Positions 1 through 10,784 of a DNA stretch of 31,221 bases are shown piece after piece; within the stretch, counting starts at the first letter, position 1, and each line of letters opens with the position of its first letter. A model generated the notes under the pieces. It was given only the letters and a program-made list of their open reading frames with translations. It did no database searches and had not been told where the DNA came from. The stretch comes from Chara braunii (Eukaryota; Streptophyta; Charophyceae; Charales; Characeae). Position numbers and translations under genes: made by a program. The stretch is taken from contig BFEA01000300.1 of NCBI GenBank assembly GCA_003427395.1, positions 402,553-433,773 of the forward strand, in the 5' to 3' direction.

Positions 1-414
1 TCATCCCAAAACACTGTCAAAACGCGAACTTAACCCTGAGCCTAAACCCCTTAACTGCCGTTTCCAGGCGGCGCACTACTTGTGGCCGCCTGACACCGGT
101 TTAATCCCAAAGGAGGCCGCACTTGGCGTGCGATGTCAGAGAAGAGAAGAGGAACTGTCGGCAAATTTGCTGGGATAAGTATTGGTGGCTTGAATTTGAG
201 CCACAGAGAGAAAAAAGAAAGAAAGAAAACCATCTGAATTAAACCACGAGTACGACTCCCGGCTAATCTGCTAATCTGTGTTCTGACATGGCAAGAGTGG
301 GCTCTACGTAAACCCTAAACCGAAAAGGCACTTGGCATGCAGTGACAGGCAAAACCATGTGTTTTTATGGCTGCTCCAGTTCTTTGTCTTTCTTGGTGCG
401 CAGCAGAAATCAGC
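1..414. other. Unassigned sequence
   Basis: No coding region or RNA gene can be supported here. The short open frames on both strands lack recognisable domains. A purine-rich run lies near 210-232. Confidence 0.5.
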
Positions 415-550
415 ATGGGGCAGGCAGTTCCTGCTGCCGGGGTTGGTATGAGCAGTCCCTCCCAAGTAGCAGTTTCCTGTGTTGATGCCTCCTGTCTGTT
501 GGTGGGAGGCTGGGAACTGCACCTGGTGGAAACAGGGTCCACCATCCCAG
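415..550 (+). repeat. Dispersed structured repeat, copy 1
   Basis: This is the most diverged of three related copies (others at 4504-4626 and 16667-16790). Seen in order on +: a small hairpin (TTGG 443-446 with CCAA 462-465) whose loop contains ATGAGCA; a TTGATGCCTCC block; TTGGTGGG; then GCACCTG.TGGAAAC and GGGTCC. GGTG and CACC can pair within the block in all three copies, with loops of different length. The family is not recognised. It has no open frame and no clear tRNA-type promoter boxes, so it may be a non-autonomous mobile element or a structured RNA. Confidence 0.55.
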
Positions 551-1509
551 CTCACATCATTAAGAGCCAGTTGTGTTTACGACTTGCCTTCTCCTGCGCC
601 ATGAGGCCCTATTTGGCGGCAGCGGCTGCCGCCGCCACCGCCATTAGCTGCTACTGCACAACAGTCCTCTTCCTCTTCCTCCTCCTCCTCCTCCTGCTTC
701 AGATTTCACTCCCACCCTACAGCTGCTGGCGGTTCTGCTTTCCTCCTCTGCTCCATATTCCCTTTCTCCTCTATGTTCCGGTCTCTCCTGCCCTTCCTGT
801 TTCCCTGACAGAGGGACCCTAGCAAAGGTTTCTGAAATGCCGCATCGGCTATGGAGATCTCTGCCTTTACCCTAGCTCTTCAGTTCTTGGGGCCCTGCAA
901 AACCCATCCCTTGGAAAACCGACGAGGTGGATTTTGGACTCGCATTATATAAGTTGCACAAGAAAAATGTCTGCAAGCGTGTGCTACCTTCCTCCCCCGA
1001 GCATAACACCGCATCATTACAGAGATATATCAACCCTGTTACAGTCCATTCACATTCATGAATGCATTTAAACACTATTCCAGCCCCAAGTACATTCATG
1101 ATAACGTGGCATTGTGTTTGGGGAAAGGAGGTAGAGGAGGAGGTTATGATCTGTTGCTATTAAGATGGCATGTCCAGTCCTTGCTGTGATTGCTTCCTTT
1201 CTTTTTTCTCTTGTCTTTTTTTTGGGGGGGCTCCTGTCACTGCTGATGCCACTGTACATTGTTGTCTGTGCAACAGCAGGCTATCTTGTCTCCTTTTTTT
1301 TGCTCTCTTTTTACTGTTTTTCTCTCTCTCTCTCTCTCTCTTTTTTTCCCGAAACACCAAGTGACGCTTATTAGTGGAGTTCCTATTCGGTTCACTGTAA
1401 GAGCAACGAACTTTCATCTCTCAGACTGGTTGGATCTTTGATGTTTTTTTTTCAAATTTTCTTTTTCTTCTTACAACGGATATTAAACTGATCAGACCCA
1501 GTACTACAC
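551..1509. other. Unassigned sequence with low-complexity tracts
   Basis: No gene is supported. Low-complexity tracts explain most of the open frames: a GCC/GCG-rich triplet run near 615-655, CTC-type triplets near 669-695, T runs near 1200-1226, and a CT tract at about 1320-1342 followed by a T run. Confidence 0.5.
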
Positions 1510-1910
1510 TTGTGGTCGTGCTCCATTACTCTCCACTCTCCATAATTTTGGAGATCACTTGGATTGGATGGTTGTCAGACTCTCCAGAAACTCAAAAAAA
1601 CAGTCATCACTCCACTTACTCTCCATGGAAGGACTCTCCAAAATGAAAAATTCTTGGAGAGCACAACAAGACATCTATAAGACCACAAAAAGACATCTAT
1701 AAGACCACAAAAAGACATCCGGAAGTCCCGGTTTGTGTGCCCAGAGTTGAGGCCCCCTCTCCAAAATTGGCCGCTCATCGGCCTCTCGGCTCAGGACTCT
1801 CCAAATACTGGTTTGGGCAGGTTGGGACCTCTCCAAGCTCGGACGGGTGCCTTCCGGGATCGTGTTCTGAGAGGTCTTCAACAGTTTTTTTGAGACCGAA
1901 TTGGAGAGTA
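1510..1910. repeat. Cluster of CTCTCCAA motifs
   Basis: The octamer CTCTCCAA or one-base variants occurs about nine times within 400 bp in both orientations (near 1538, 1580, 1620, 1636, 1759, 1797 and 1832; inverted at about 1654 and 1902). One pair, 1636 and 1654, forms a short hairpin. Short motifs clustered in both orientations are typical of the subterminal transposase-binding regions of plant DNA transposons. No terminal inverted repeat or transposase partner was identified, so the element type is open. Confidence 0.45.
1668..1719. repeat. 22-bp tandem repeat, about 2.4 units
   Basis: Two perfect 22-bp units (1668-1689 and 1690-1711) are followed by 8 bases of a third. They lie inside the CTCTCCAA cluster. 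Confidence 0.85.
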
Positions 1911-3194
1911 AGGCCTCCACCCCACAGGACGAAATCGTGGAAAAGACGGCACAGAAAAGCTTTTCCCGGACTCGAATGGACGAAACAGGACGTCTCGTCT
2001 GGAAGACCGACTTTCGGAGGTGCGGGCGGTTTTCTGGGGCCCCACCGCCTGGAACATGTACTCCGGAAAACCGCAGTTCTGCATTTCCACATGACTTTCC
2101 GGTTGGAAAACTGGCAGCGGAGGACTTTCCGCCGGAATTTTGTGCCATTTCCAGAGAGTAAAGGGGGGGGCATGCCCACTGTTGGAAACTCCTCGCCAAA
2201 GTGGCTGGTCCATCGGAGGTCCAAGCCGAGGCGTCCTGTGGTTGAATGGCAATGGGCACGGACATGCTGTTGTCGCCCAAAAACGGGTCCCAGCCACCAG
2301 AGAGAACAGGAGGGATGCCCGGGCCAGCAAGTTTTTTTAATTCGAAATCGAAAAAGAGACGCTCCACATAGCGTGTAACGTGAACCTGCCTGCTGGAGTG
2401 CCATGCGAGCAGCATACGCAGCGTACCACCACAGCTGCATGCACAGGTGTGACATCCAGCTTGCCCGTCTTTGGTGCACAACCACCTTCATCCACTGCCA
2501 GGCGTGCCATCGCCAGAGTGCTTCGCTCAAGGCTCGTCCATGGGCTCCATGGCCACGTTCTCCAGGGGTGGGAAGCTACAACTGTGAATGGTCATACGTG
2601 GTCACACAGGCCATGCAAGTCCCAGGCAGTGGAGGGGAGGAGTGGCGCTGTCGGACACCCTCTGTTGTTCCATCGCAGATTTACCGTCCCCCCACCACCT
2701 GCGTGCAAGGTAACAACTTTCAGCTTGCTGAAAGCACACTGCCCGACGAACGTGTTGCCAGCATTGCGAAACCCCGCGTCAGTAGCGCTGCCAGCATATC
2801 TTCCACGACTGATGCTGTCGGTTGTCAATCGTGCTGATCACACATTTGGTCGCTGTCCTTCAGCCATCTCCAGGGATCAGCGTGCCGAGGACTCATTGCC
2901 AGTGAGGCAGCATGTGATCTGCGACTGCAGGTTGTGCGCAGCAGTACACATACCGTCAGTGATCATCATTTCGTGTGGTGATGACCGCATTCGAGTGACT
3001 CGGCGCTCCTTGCTTGAACAAGCCATAAACGGCATCGTCGTCGTCATCTGCACGGTGGCCTGTTTGCGCGCCATAGCGATCGTCTGTGTTGCCGTGTTAT
3101 TGGTAGCTATCGTATTGTCAAGATCCGGACTTTGAGAGGGGAACCGGACGAAGCAGGTCGTCCACACAGGAGCTTTCAAGTTGGAGGGGGACGC
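1911..3194. other. Unassigned GC-rich sequence
   Basis: Long open frames exist on both strands but overlap each other, and none shows a known domain. They look like a by-product of high GC. A perfect 8-bp-stem hairpin lies at 2717-2734. The stretch could be 5' flank or leader of the SANT-like gene that begins at 3195. Confidence 0.4.
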
Positions 3195-4159
3195 ATGGAC
3201 GGACGGCAATTCACGTCTGAGCTCATGGGCGACTATGAGGGCAGCATGGATGTGGAGCACTCTGTGGTTGAGGACATTGCCGCCACGCAGATGGACCGTA
3301 GCGGGGCTATGCAGCGTGGCCTGGGCCAGCAATGGCCACACACGCCGTTCAATCGCGACATGTTCGGATGCAATCCACAGTGGGCGTATAGATTACCTCT
3401 GCTCCCGAGTCGGGGAGGACACCCATGAGGGAGAACGGGAGGAGGTCGTGGTGGATGTTCCAATGCGCAAGGTAGACACACTGGACCGACGCAGGAGCAT
3501 ACCATCAGTGTTTACCCGCCTGCCAACAAAGCATCATCCGCTGCATGGGGAGGGACGGACACCATCGGCGACCCCTCCGCTGCATGGATTGCATGGAATT
3601 CCCAGAACGTTCTTCAATCACCCTACGGATCGTACATGTCATGCTCTCCTTCCGGGCCACGTCGTACATCGCCAGGTGGAACAAGGGAGAACGTGGTGAT
3701 GGCCAATCCGGCTGATAGGCATTCACAGGTTATGACAGCCGGTTACCAACCGTCGGCGGGGGGAGAAAAGCACGAGGTTCATCCACGGGACGTGCATTTG
3801 AAAGGGAATGCATGCATAGCCAGCCGCCGAGGTGGGGGAGTGGGTTTCCTAGCTTTGGGACACCTGGAGGTGTAGGAAGAACAGAGTTTGCAGGGGAGGG
3901 AGGGTGTGGAGAGACGATGCCGATGCAGTTCGGGGTCAAAGCAGGCGGTAGTTCAACAGTCGGTCGTGCAGGAGGAGGTGCCAACAAAGTGAGGGGGGAA
4001 AAGGATTGCGGATGATGCCAGGGGGGAAGATTCAGGTATCCGGAGTGGTGTCGCACCTTCAACGGCGAAAATGGCAACGGGGGAAAGGAGGCAACGTCCG
4101 AAGAGGGTACCTCGGCCAGAGGGGGAAAAGAAAAACAACCGCTGGACTCCCAACTCCTC
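3195..4159 (+). pseudogene. SANT-like transposon-associated protein, N-terminal disordered region
   Basis: Reads from ATG 3195 (start MDGRQFTSEL). The first 77 codons end at TGA 3426-3428. The same frame then stays open to 3875 with Gly/Ser/Pro-rich, low-complexity sequence. A shift near 3850 gives a second frame to 4015, and another shift gives a basic stretch ending in NNRWTPN at about 4150. This layout, a long disordered N-terminus, a basic patch, then RWT at the start of a Myb/SANT-like domain, fits the DNA-binding accessory protein of PIF/Harbinger-type transposons. That is family knowledge and not proven here. The expected rest of the domain is absent downstream on + but is found on - immediately beyond (4165-4503). 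The TGA replaces what may have been an Arg codon. Confidence 0.55.
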
Positions 4160-4164
4160 AAATT

Positions 4165-4503
4165 GAAGAGCGGTGTTGCATGTATTTAACTTCTTCAATC
4201 GCCCCCACTCCATGGCATCCTAAAGACCCTGCTCGAATGTCATGCACACCCCCTTCTCCCTCTCCTGCTTTGCGGTCATATTGAAGTAGCCCGGCTCCCC
4301 GGACATGTAGCACTTGTTCCCAATCTGGCTGACGATGTCCTTCATTTTCGTCCACTTTTTTTTCGGCAATCCTCCACCGGTCTGTTGTACCCCTTCTCTT
4401 TGAGCCGACCCACTATCCATTATACCGTTTTGCCCTCATCATATGCTGCTGCGCGCCATTGGCATCCGCCATGAGTGCATCGCCTTCCGCGCTTATCCTG
4501 ATG
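4165..4503 (-). pseudogene. Myb/SANT-like (trihelix-type) DNA-binding domain, inverted fragment
   Basis: On - the sequence reads a helix with WIVGRLKEKGY, then a KKWTKMKDIV helix, then GEPGYFNMTA and an EQGL-stop-DAMEW segment. The spacing of W, the GY turn, KKW and YF.MT is that of Myb/SANT-like domains in plant trihelix and Harbinger-associated proteins. Defects: TAA shortly before the first W, a 1-nt shift near the run of eight A before KKW, and TAG where LWDAMEW is expected. The orientation is opposite to the N-terminal portion at 3195-4159, and the inner boundary (about 4160) is where + coding ends. The outer boundary coincides with the dispersed repeat at 4504. Role if intact: binding of transposon ends. 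Confidence 0.6.
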
Positions 4504-4626
4504 TTATCAGGGACGCTGATCCAGATTTCCAGCAGGTGCGACCCCCCACCAATAGAATGGAGTCATCAGCAGGGGTGTTAGGGGTGAGTGCTCTTATCAC
4601 CACACCTAACAGCCAATGCCGATGTT
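4504..4626 (-). repeat. Dispersed structured repeat, copy 2
   Basis: Closely matches copy 3 (16667-16790) over about 120 bp, beginning at the same TATCAGGGACG boundary. It then has TTTCCAGCAGGTGC, CCCCACCAATAG and a terminal hairpin at 4576-4611 (7-bp stem, loop containing GATAAGAGCA on -). Compared with copy 3, at least two stem base pairs differ on both arms so that pairing is kept. It starts directly at the break in the inverted SANT-like fragment. Confidence 0.7.
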
Positions 4627-5469
4627 CTTTTTTGGGGGGGCCAACGGCTCCTGGGTCACATCTAGAGTTTCGAATAGGCAACTTTAGCAGTTCTCGAGAC
4701 AGGGCAAGAACAGCTGCCTCTTGTTACATGCTGAAAGCCTACACACGGGCCCCTCACGGGACCCGAGGTTGGAATAGGGCCCCCAGGTCGCGTCACCGCA
4801 ACCTGAAGGCCCTATGGCATTTTTACTTGGGCCTGCATCAGAAAAACGCCAGCTTTAGATTATTTTTATATTCTTTTATTTATTTATTTGCTGCTGTTTT
4901 TCTAACGGTTGTACTGTTGTCCGTTTTGTGGCCAGGTACACGTTTTAGGACCAGGGCCAGATTCAGGCCCAGAGGCTGAGCTCCTAAAAACGTTTGGACC
5001 TTTTCTTTTGTTTTCGAACAGATTTCTACCTGTTCGGACCCAGGCCGACGTTGAGGCCGGGTACGTCCGCACAGGACCGGTTCGAAGCCAGGTACCAGGA
5101 AACTGCATCCTGGACAGGGCCTGGACGTCCGGTAGGAACCCAGGCAGGCCGTTTTTAGGCCAAGGACTGAACCAGTTTTCGAAGCCTGCGATCTGGACCG
5201 TGGATCGGAGTTTCGATCTGTACGGTCCAGAACGCAGGCCATGGGTTTTCAGTCCTGGCCCAGCACTACTTGAGCTGGGCCATTGCCCAGTTCGGACGGA
5301 AGGTACCAGGAGAAATTCAGCGTTATGCTGGTTCAGGAACTTCGCTGCTGCGCTATTCTGGACTCTGGAGACTCCCTGCTGTGCTATTTCGAGACTGCAG
5401 CTACGCTGCTCATCGGCAATGAGGCACAGCGCTGGAGGAGTCCAGCGCCGAGGAGGGTAGTGGAGTTAA
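4627..5469. other. Unassigned sequence
   Basis: No gene is supported. An AT-rich tract with TTTAT repeats lies at about 4857-4905. From 4930 to 5300 there are many short CCAGG, GGTACCAGG and GGACCGG motifs in both orientations, possibly the end of another DNA element. I see no terminal repeat. Confidence 0.4.
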
Positions 5470-8445
5470 TTAAATACATCTCACCTCAAGATAGATAACG
5501 TTATTAATTATATTCGAGATGTGCAACACTTCTGGAGAGATAAAAAAAGTCTCATTAATAATGACATAAGATGGTTCAACAACGGTTTGTGCTTTTAATG
5601 CCGTAAATGCAATGAATATTTTAAAATATTAGCTTCACGAAGACACTTAAAAAAACCACAATTACACAATAGGACCCAAGAGCTCTAACAAATAAAAACA
5701 GAGTTTGATGAACACGAACTTCTTGAACCAATAACCAACGAAATACAGGAACTGGAAAATCAACTATCGACTCTTATGAAATATAGATAGCAATGAATGC
5801 GAATTAGATGTAAACTTAGATGACACAATATGAAAGGATCTATGGATGCACATTTTTTTGCTATGGCTAGAGCCAGAGTGGGTAAGACTATAATTGAAGT
5901 CTTGCCTGATCCTTCAAATGAAAATGCACCTCTAGTCACATCTACTGCAGCCTGTACTAAACTAGCCCGAAATTTCTTCAAATATTTTTTCACATCTCAA
6001 AATAGTAATATCCGTTTGGAACAACGATCTAAGGAAGTGGAAGAGTTTTTATACCCGTTGAGTAAGTCATTCTCAGAGGAACAAAAGAAAATCATGGAAA
6101 AAAATTAAAAAACCACTAACCAAAGAAGAAATATGGACAACCTTGATACTAATGAAAGAGGAAAAAACACCAGAAATCGATGAACTGCCTAAGGAATTCT
6201 GAAAAACTGTATGGGACTTCATGGCACAAGACCTTATGGATTACTTCCAGGCGGTTTGGTTGTCAGGAAACTTAGGAGAAATAGTTGGATAGAGAGAATA
6301 AACTTTCTTACATAAAAAAAAAGATAAAACCAATATAAGAAATTATCAACCAATCGCATTGTTTACAGTAGTCTAAAAACTAGTAGCAAAGGTGTTAACT
6401 GAATGAATGTCCAAAGTGTAATTTTTTACATTATACATCATGCCCAAACTGAATTTATCATAGGCAAGAACATACAGGATAATATACTTTTAATTTATGA
6501 ATTGATCAGAATAACTCGGTAATCTAAACATAATGCGACCTTTATTTTCATGGATTTTAAGAGAGCATATGATCATATAGATTGATTCTTTTTGGACAAA
6601 TGCCTAGAAAAAATAAATTTTGCTCATTGTTTTACGAGATGGGTTCAAATTCTGCATAAGAATGTCTCTACTAGGGTTATGGTGAATGATAACTCAGTTA
6701 GACAAGGGGACCCGATTGCCCCCTACCTTTTTGTTATAATTATGGAAGCCCTAGCAGCAAACCTTTGTCACAATAAGGACATCAGGTGTATCCGGATAAC
6801 ATCTATACCAGAAGATGCAATCCTAACTTGCTCTCTATTTGTTGACGATCTCTCCCTCATGGTCGCTACAACGCGAGAGAATATAATGGAAGTCCAAAGA
6901 ATGATAGACAAGTTTTATCGTTTATCTAATATGAAATTTAATTGGGGTAGAAAAATATTAGGATGGTGGATTCATCATCAAGGAGTCAGACCCCCAGAAC
7001 AACCCCAGGTCAAATTGTTCCCCATTGATGCTCCGATTCGTGTATTGGGAATATTTTTTTCTCGGATAGGAAAACCAAAAATAAATAACGATTGGATAAC
7101 ACAACAAGCTTAAGTTTGATCTCAGGAAAAAAAAACATTCCTCACTATTGGGACGAACTCTGACTATTAATAATGTTATCCTAGCCTCAATCTGGTACAA
7201 ATCAATCGTACGACCATTAGATAAAACAACTTCAAAAATCTTCCAACAACAACTGCCAGCCTTCTTATGAAGGGACAATCACGAACTCAAGAATGTAATC
7301 AACACAGTAGCATGACAATCAGTTATACAACCTAAGACTGATGGTAAATGAATGGATTAAAGAGGAGTTCTAAGGATTGCAGATATTTAAAATGGTGAGT
7401 CTAATAACTGGATAAATTATGCAACGCTAAAAAGATACCTTCGTTACTGTCATTACCCACAAGAGACACTTGATAAATTAATTGAGCTAATCCCGTTGAA
7501 CTGATTTCGAATTCTTCGTAAGGGAGTCAAACTGAAAATTAATGATTGGGTGACTATTAAGGACCATCCCAAAGAAATTGGTAATATCCTAGATAAATTC
7601 CAGAATGGGAACATTTTCCTTGAACTTTATGATCTATTACATGATAACACGCTTCGCCCTAAAAGCCAAGGCCAGATCAAATGGGTACAAAATAAACAAA
7701 TTTTCAGAATTAGAATATTAAGGAAAAAAAAACAATGCTTGACCTTTAAACCAGATACTCTCATCTCTAGGTTAGCACTAGACCCAACCAATTTCATCTG
7801 AATGTCTCATAATTAACAAAAGAAATTTGTCAGAAACTATACACGTCACCTACATTCTCTTTAAGTAAAAGCCACATACAGAATGCTAAGAGTGATAATT
7901 AATATAAAAGACAAGGTATCTTATAGATGGATGGAACATCTCAACCTCAGCAGAGAAGATGTAAGATCACTTAAGTGGTTTAACTTAATTAAATCCAAAT
8001 CAGCAACGATGGCATATCTCCAATGACAAATTGAATATATATGTCTTCCCAGCACTGACTAGATAATAGATAAATCTTCCTTGGAACGTAAAGGAATTGC
8101 CTATAGGTGGTGTAAACTTTGCAAATTTGTCTTCCCCGGTAGGGTGATTCATGAAACTATCGAAAATATTTTTCTTCATTGCCCTGGAGCTATATGGTTA
8201 TGGAGATGGTGGGACAAAATTTGAAACCAACTAGGCGCACAGATGAGATGGTCATGGGGATGGAAAACAATTCTTTTGGAATCATGGATTGTTGACTCAT
8301 ATGATGACTTTATACAAAACCTCTTCACCATGGGGAAAATAACAGTCATTTGGGTCATTTGGATGAGAAGATGCTCATATGAAATGGAGGGAGCCCACTT
8401 AGAGGGACCCGAATTTACTGAAACTATTAAATTATATGTTAGGTT
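5470..8445 (+). pseudogene. LINE (non-LTR retrotransposon) ORF2, 5' truncated and decayed
   Basis: The translated order is that of a plant L1-type ORF2 without its endonuclease. A linker (5470-6100) leads to a YQPIALF block (about 6345), a DFKRAYDHID block (about 6553), RQGDPIAPYLFV (about 6700) and the catalytic FVDD (6838-6849). A GRTLTINNVILAS thumb block follows (about 7150). At the end is a zf-RVT knuckle with C-x2-C at 8111-8122 and a downstream H-C pair at 8177-8182. Role if intact: target-primed reverse transcription. It is broken by about a dozen TGA, several TAA and TAG codons and at least four shifts (near 6100, 6430, 7110 and 7810). Several TGAs sit at expected Trp positions, for example 6583-6585 after DHID and 7268-7270 after AFL. 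The element is clearly AT-richer than its flanks. The 5' junction near 5465 fits ordinary 5' truncation. No poly-A tail is visible at the 3' junction. Confidence 0.9.
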
Positions 8446-8650
8446 GGTCCCCAGGCCGCCCGGCGACCCGGTGGTCGCTCGGGGGGGGGGGGGGACGCCT
8501 GGCCGGTTGTTCCGCCCGGTTGGCCACCAGACGACCCCAGCACATCCCAGAAGGGGGGGGGAGGATTTTGGTCGTCTTCGACGTGGGGGGCCTTCTTCCC
8601 CCCAAAGGAGGCCGTCCAGGCCAACCGGCGAAAAAAAAAAGGTCGGTACG
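8446..8650. other. GC-rich unassigned stretch
   Basis: Contains a long G run near 8480-8494, a second near 8551 and an A run near 8630. The open frames here are composition artefacts. Confidence 0.4.
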
Positions 8651-8761
8651 CCCGATTTCAAGATTTTGAAATCGGGACTAACCTGCGCCGTCGATCTCCA
8701 GGATCGACGACCCAGATGGGCCGCGATTTCGAATTCCTGAGGGCGGGAACCACCGGTTCCC
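8651..8761. repeat. Three consecutive perfect palindromes
   Basis: Hairpins with perfect arms at 8651-8676 (11-bp arms, 4-nt loop), 8690-8708 (7-bp arms, 5-nt loop) and 8745-8761 (7-bp arms, 3-nt loop). The series lies between the end of the LINE and the direct-repeat copy starting at about 8752. Function is unknown; one possibility is the end structure of a Helitron-like or other element. Confidence 0.7.
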
Positions 8762-8954
8762 ACCACCCGCTGATTCGTAATCACCGACAGACAACATAAA
8801 CATCCCGAACCGAGCGGCCCCCCTAAGAGTGCAGTTGGCACTCCAAACGAGGAACCACCGACTGTTTGGCACTGCTAGAGGGTGCTCGGCTAGAGACACA
8901 AAAGCCACTTAGAAAAAATAGGAGAAAGAGGAAAAACAAGCATACCTAAAACTA

Positions 8955-8956
<2 letters not shown>
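8752..8956 (+). repeat. Direct repeat, copy 1 (5' of a (TG)n tract)
   Basis: About 200 bp nearly identical to 10472-10703, with roughly 36 bp missing near 8780. Both copies run straight into a (TG)n microsatellite. The family is not recognised. It could be a SINE-like or other non-autonomous repeat with a microsatellite tail. Small open frames on - are shared by both copies but show no domain. Confidence 0.8.

Positions 8957-8998
<42 letters not shown>
8957..8998. repeat. (TG)21 microsatellite
   Basis: Uninterrupted TG dinucleotide repeat of 42 bp directly after direct-repeat copy 1. Confidence 0.95.
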
Positions 8999-8999
<1 letters not shown>

Positions 9000-9899
9000 C
9001 CCGCCCACTGTCCCTCTATGAGGAAGGCCAGATGGACTAGTGCCTAGGGACACTAGGCCATTCTGGCCTGCACCCCATAGACACTGCACACACACACACA
9101 GACAGACACACACACACCAATATATACCATGTGGGACATAGGAAACCAGTCACGTCGACCATCAGAGCACAGTCACATCTGAAGTCAGTACACCACTCAG
9201 CATGTCTCTACGGTAAGCTATATCGATATCTTCGAAGTGGACTTACTACATGTCCCCAGCATCATGCCGTTGGTTTGAACCCGGGACGCGAGTGCAGCTG
9301 GGGGATTTCACCGCCCAGCGGTAAATAGAAGGGAATCCCTTCCGTGTGTGTGTGTCAATATATCCCACGGCATACTCGCCATGCACCCCATGAAACCCAT
9401 GGTACACCCTGCCCTGCCGCAACCAAACTAACACTGCATGCTGCCACTCTGCAAACTCATTGGAGCTACCTTGTACAAACGTAATTATCCGTGACCAGCT
9501 TTTCCCAAGTGCCAAAAACGTGCATGCACGCAAGCAGGCAAAACCCCAAAAAGATGCCAAGTCCAGACAGGCAAGAAAAGCATCACAGCATGCCAAAACC
9601 AAGCAAGCAAAAAGACATCAAGGCACAGGCTGAAGGGCACGGGGGAGGTGGGAGGGCAGACAACAAGCACACGAACCAGGCACACAACACACCAAGGCAG
9701 GCAAACCGAAAAAAATACAAGTTCCAAGCAAATCAAAAGACCCAAAAAAATAAAAACTGATGATGATAAGATTGTTTCGTCGGAGTTGCACCGACTCATC
9801 AGGAGGTTGAACCCTCGACAATCTGCGGAATCCCCGTATTTGATGGTTTGGGTCATGAACCCTTTGACCCATGTTGAAGGCAGACTGTCCCCAAGCGGG
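8999..9899. other. Unassigned sequence with CA/TG tracts
   Basis: No gene is supported. A CA-rich tract lies at about 9087-9118 and a short TG tract at about 9342-9354. Frames across 9485-9940 have repetitive, low-complexity translations and no domains. Confidence 0.4.
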
Positions 9900-10330
9900 A
9901 CATAGCAGCAGACAGCAACCCTGTGGAGCACCAGGCAACACAGTAGAAGGCAGCTCAACTGCTTATCACCAAAGACGACTGCAAGGAACAACAGGGCAAG
10001 CAGACGAGCAGCTCGGCAACCGTGCGGTGAAGCGCAAGGCAACATCACCAAGGCGACGACACTACAAAGCACGCAAGCAAGTAAAGGACGCAGAAGGCCA
10101 ACAAGACAAGCAGACGAGCAGCTCGGCAACCGTGCAGTGAAGCACAAGGCACCACCAACAAGGCAACCAAACTACAAGGCATGCACACAAAGGACACNGA
10201 AGGCNGACAGGGCACACGGACAAGCAGCTCAACAACCGTGCAGCGAAGCGCGAGGCACCGCCACAAGGCTACCAAACCACAAGGCACACGAGCAAAAGAC
10301 ACGGGAGGCACGACCCCGGGTAGGCGGCAA
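9900..10330. repeat. Tandem repeat, period about 106-110 bp
   Basis: The block AGCAGCTCGGCAACCGTGC and its variants recurs near 10007, 10117 and 10223, with a more diverged unit near 9906. Each is followed by a GAAGCGCAAGGCA-like segment. Spacings are about 110 and 106 bp. Single Ns at 10198 and 10205. The open frames on both strands here simply reflect the repeat. Confidence 0.75.
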
Positions 10331-10471
10331 GGCAGCAGAGCAGCGAGGACGACCTGCAAAGCAAGCGGCACAGGCAGCAAGACCGCGGCAGAGCGCAGAC
10401 AAGACAGTCTACACATCCAACACGGAGCAAAGCATTACATGACCTACTCACATCACGATAGAACCCCGCAG

Positions 10472-10703
10472 ACTGTTGGTTCCCACCACCCGCTGAGCCA
10501 GGGGGACACTCCGACGACCATCCGTCATCATCGACAGGCAACACATACATCATGAACCGAGCGGCCCCCCTAAGAGTGCGGTTGGCACTCCAAACGAGGA
10601 ACCACCGACTGTTTGGCACTGCTGGAGGGTGCTCAGCTAGAGACACAAAAAACACTTAGAAAAAATAGGAGAAAGAGGAAAAACAAGCATACCTAAAACT
10701 GAT
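10472..10703 (+). repeat. Direct repeat, copy 2
   Basis: Second copy of the repeat at 8752-8956 in the same orientation about 1.7 kb away, again ending in a TG tract. It carries the approximately 36-bp segment missing from copy 1. Confidence 0.8.
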
Positions 10704-10748
10704 TGTGTGTGTGTGTTTGTGTGTGTGTGTGTGCGTGCGTGTGTGTGC

Positions 10749-10784
<36 letters not shown>
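10704..10784. repeat. Imperfect (TG)n microsatellite abutting the gap
   Basis: TG repeat with TT, CG and CCTC interruptions, running directly into the assembly gap. The repeat is the probable cause of the gap. Confidence 0.9.

Noticed and set aside
367-822. 151-codon ORF on +
   Set aside because: It runs through the dispersed repeat and then GCC and CTC triplet tracts. No domain.
1675-2530. Overlapping open frames of 213-268 codons on both strands
   Set aside because: No domain, mutually overlapping and GC-rich. They look like chance frames.
2380-3135. 251-codon ORF on +
   Set aside because: No recognisable motif, unusual composition and competing frames on the same strand.
4500-4590. Hammerhead ribozyme (CTGATGA ... 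GAAA on -)
   Set aside because: The CTGATGA box is not conserved in the other two copies, and stem II does not form.
5470-8445. Alternative genetic code with TGA as Trp
   Set aside because: Many Trp codons in the same frame are TGG, other stops and frameshifts are common, and decay by C-to-T change explains the pattern.
9250-9340. tRNA-like segment
   Set aside because: A T-loop-like GGGTTCAAACC lies on - but the D-arm-like sequence is on +. No cloverleaf forms.
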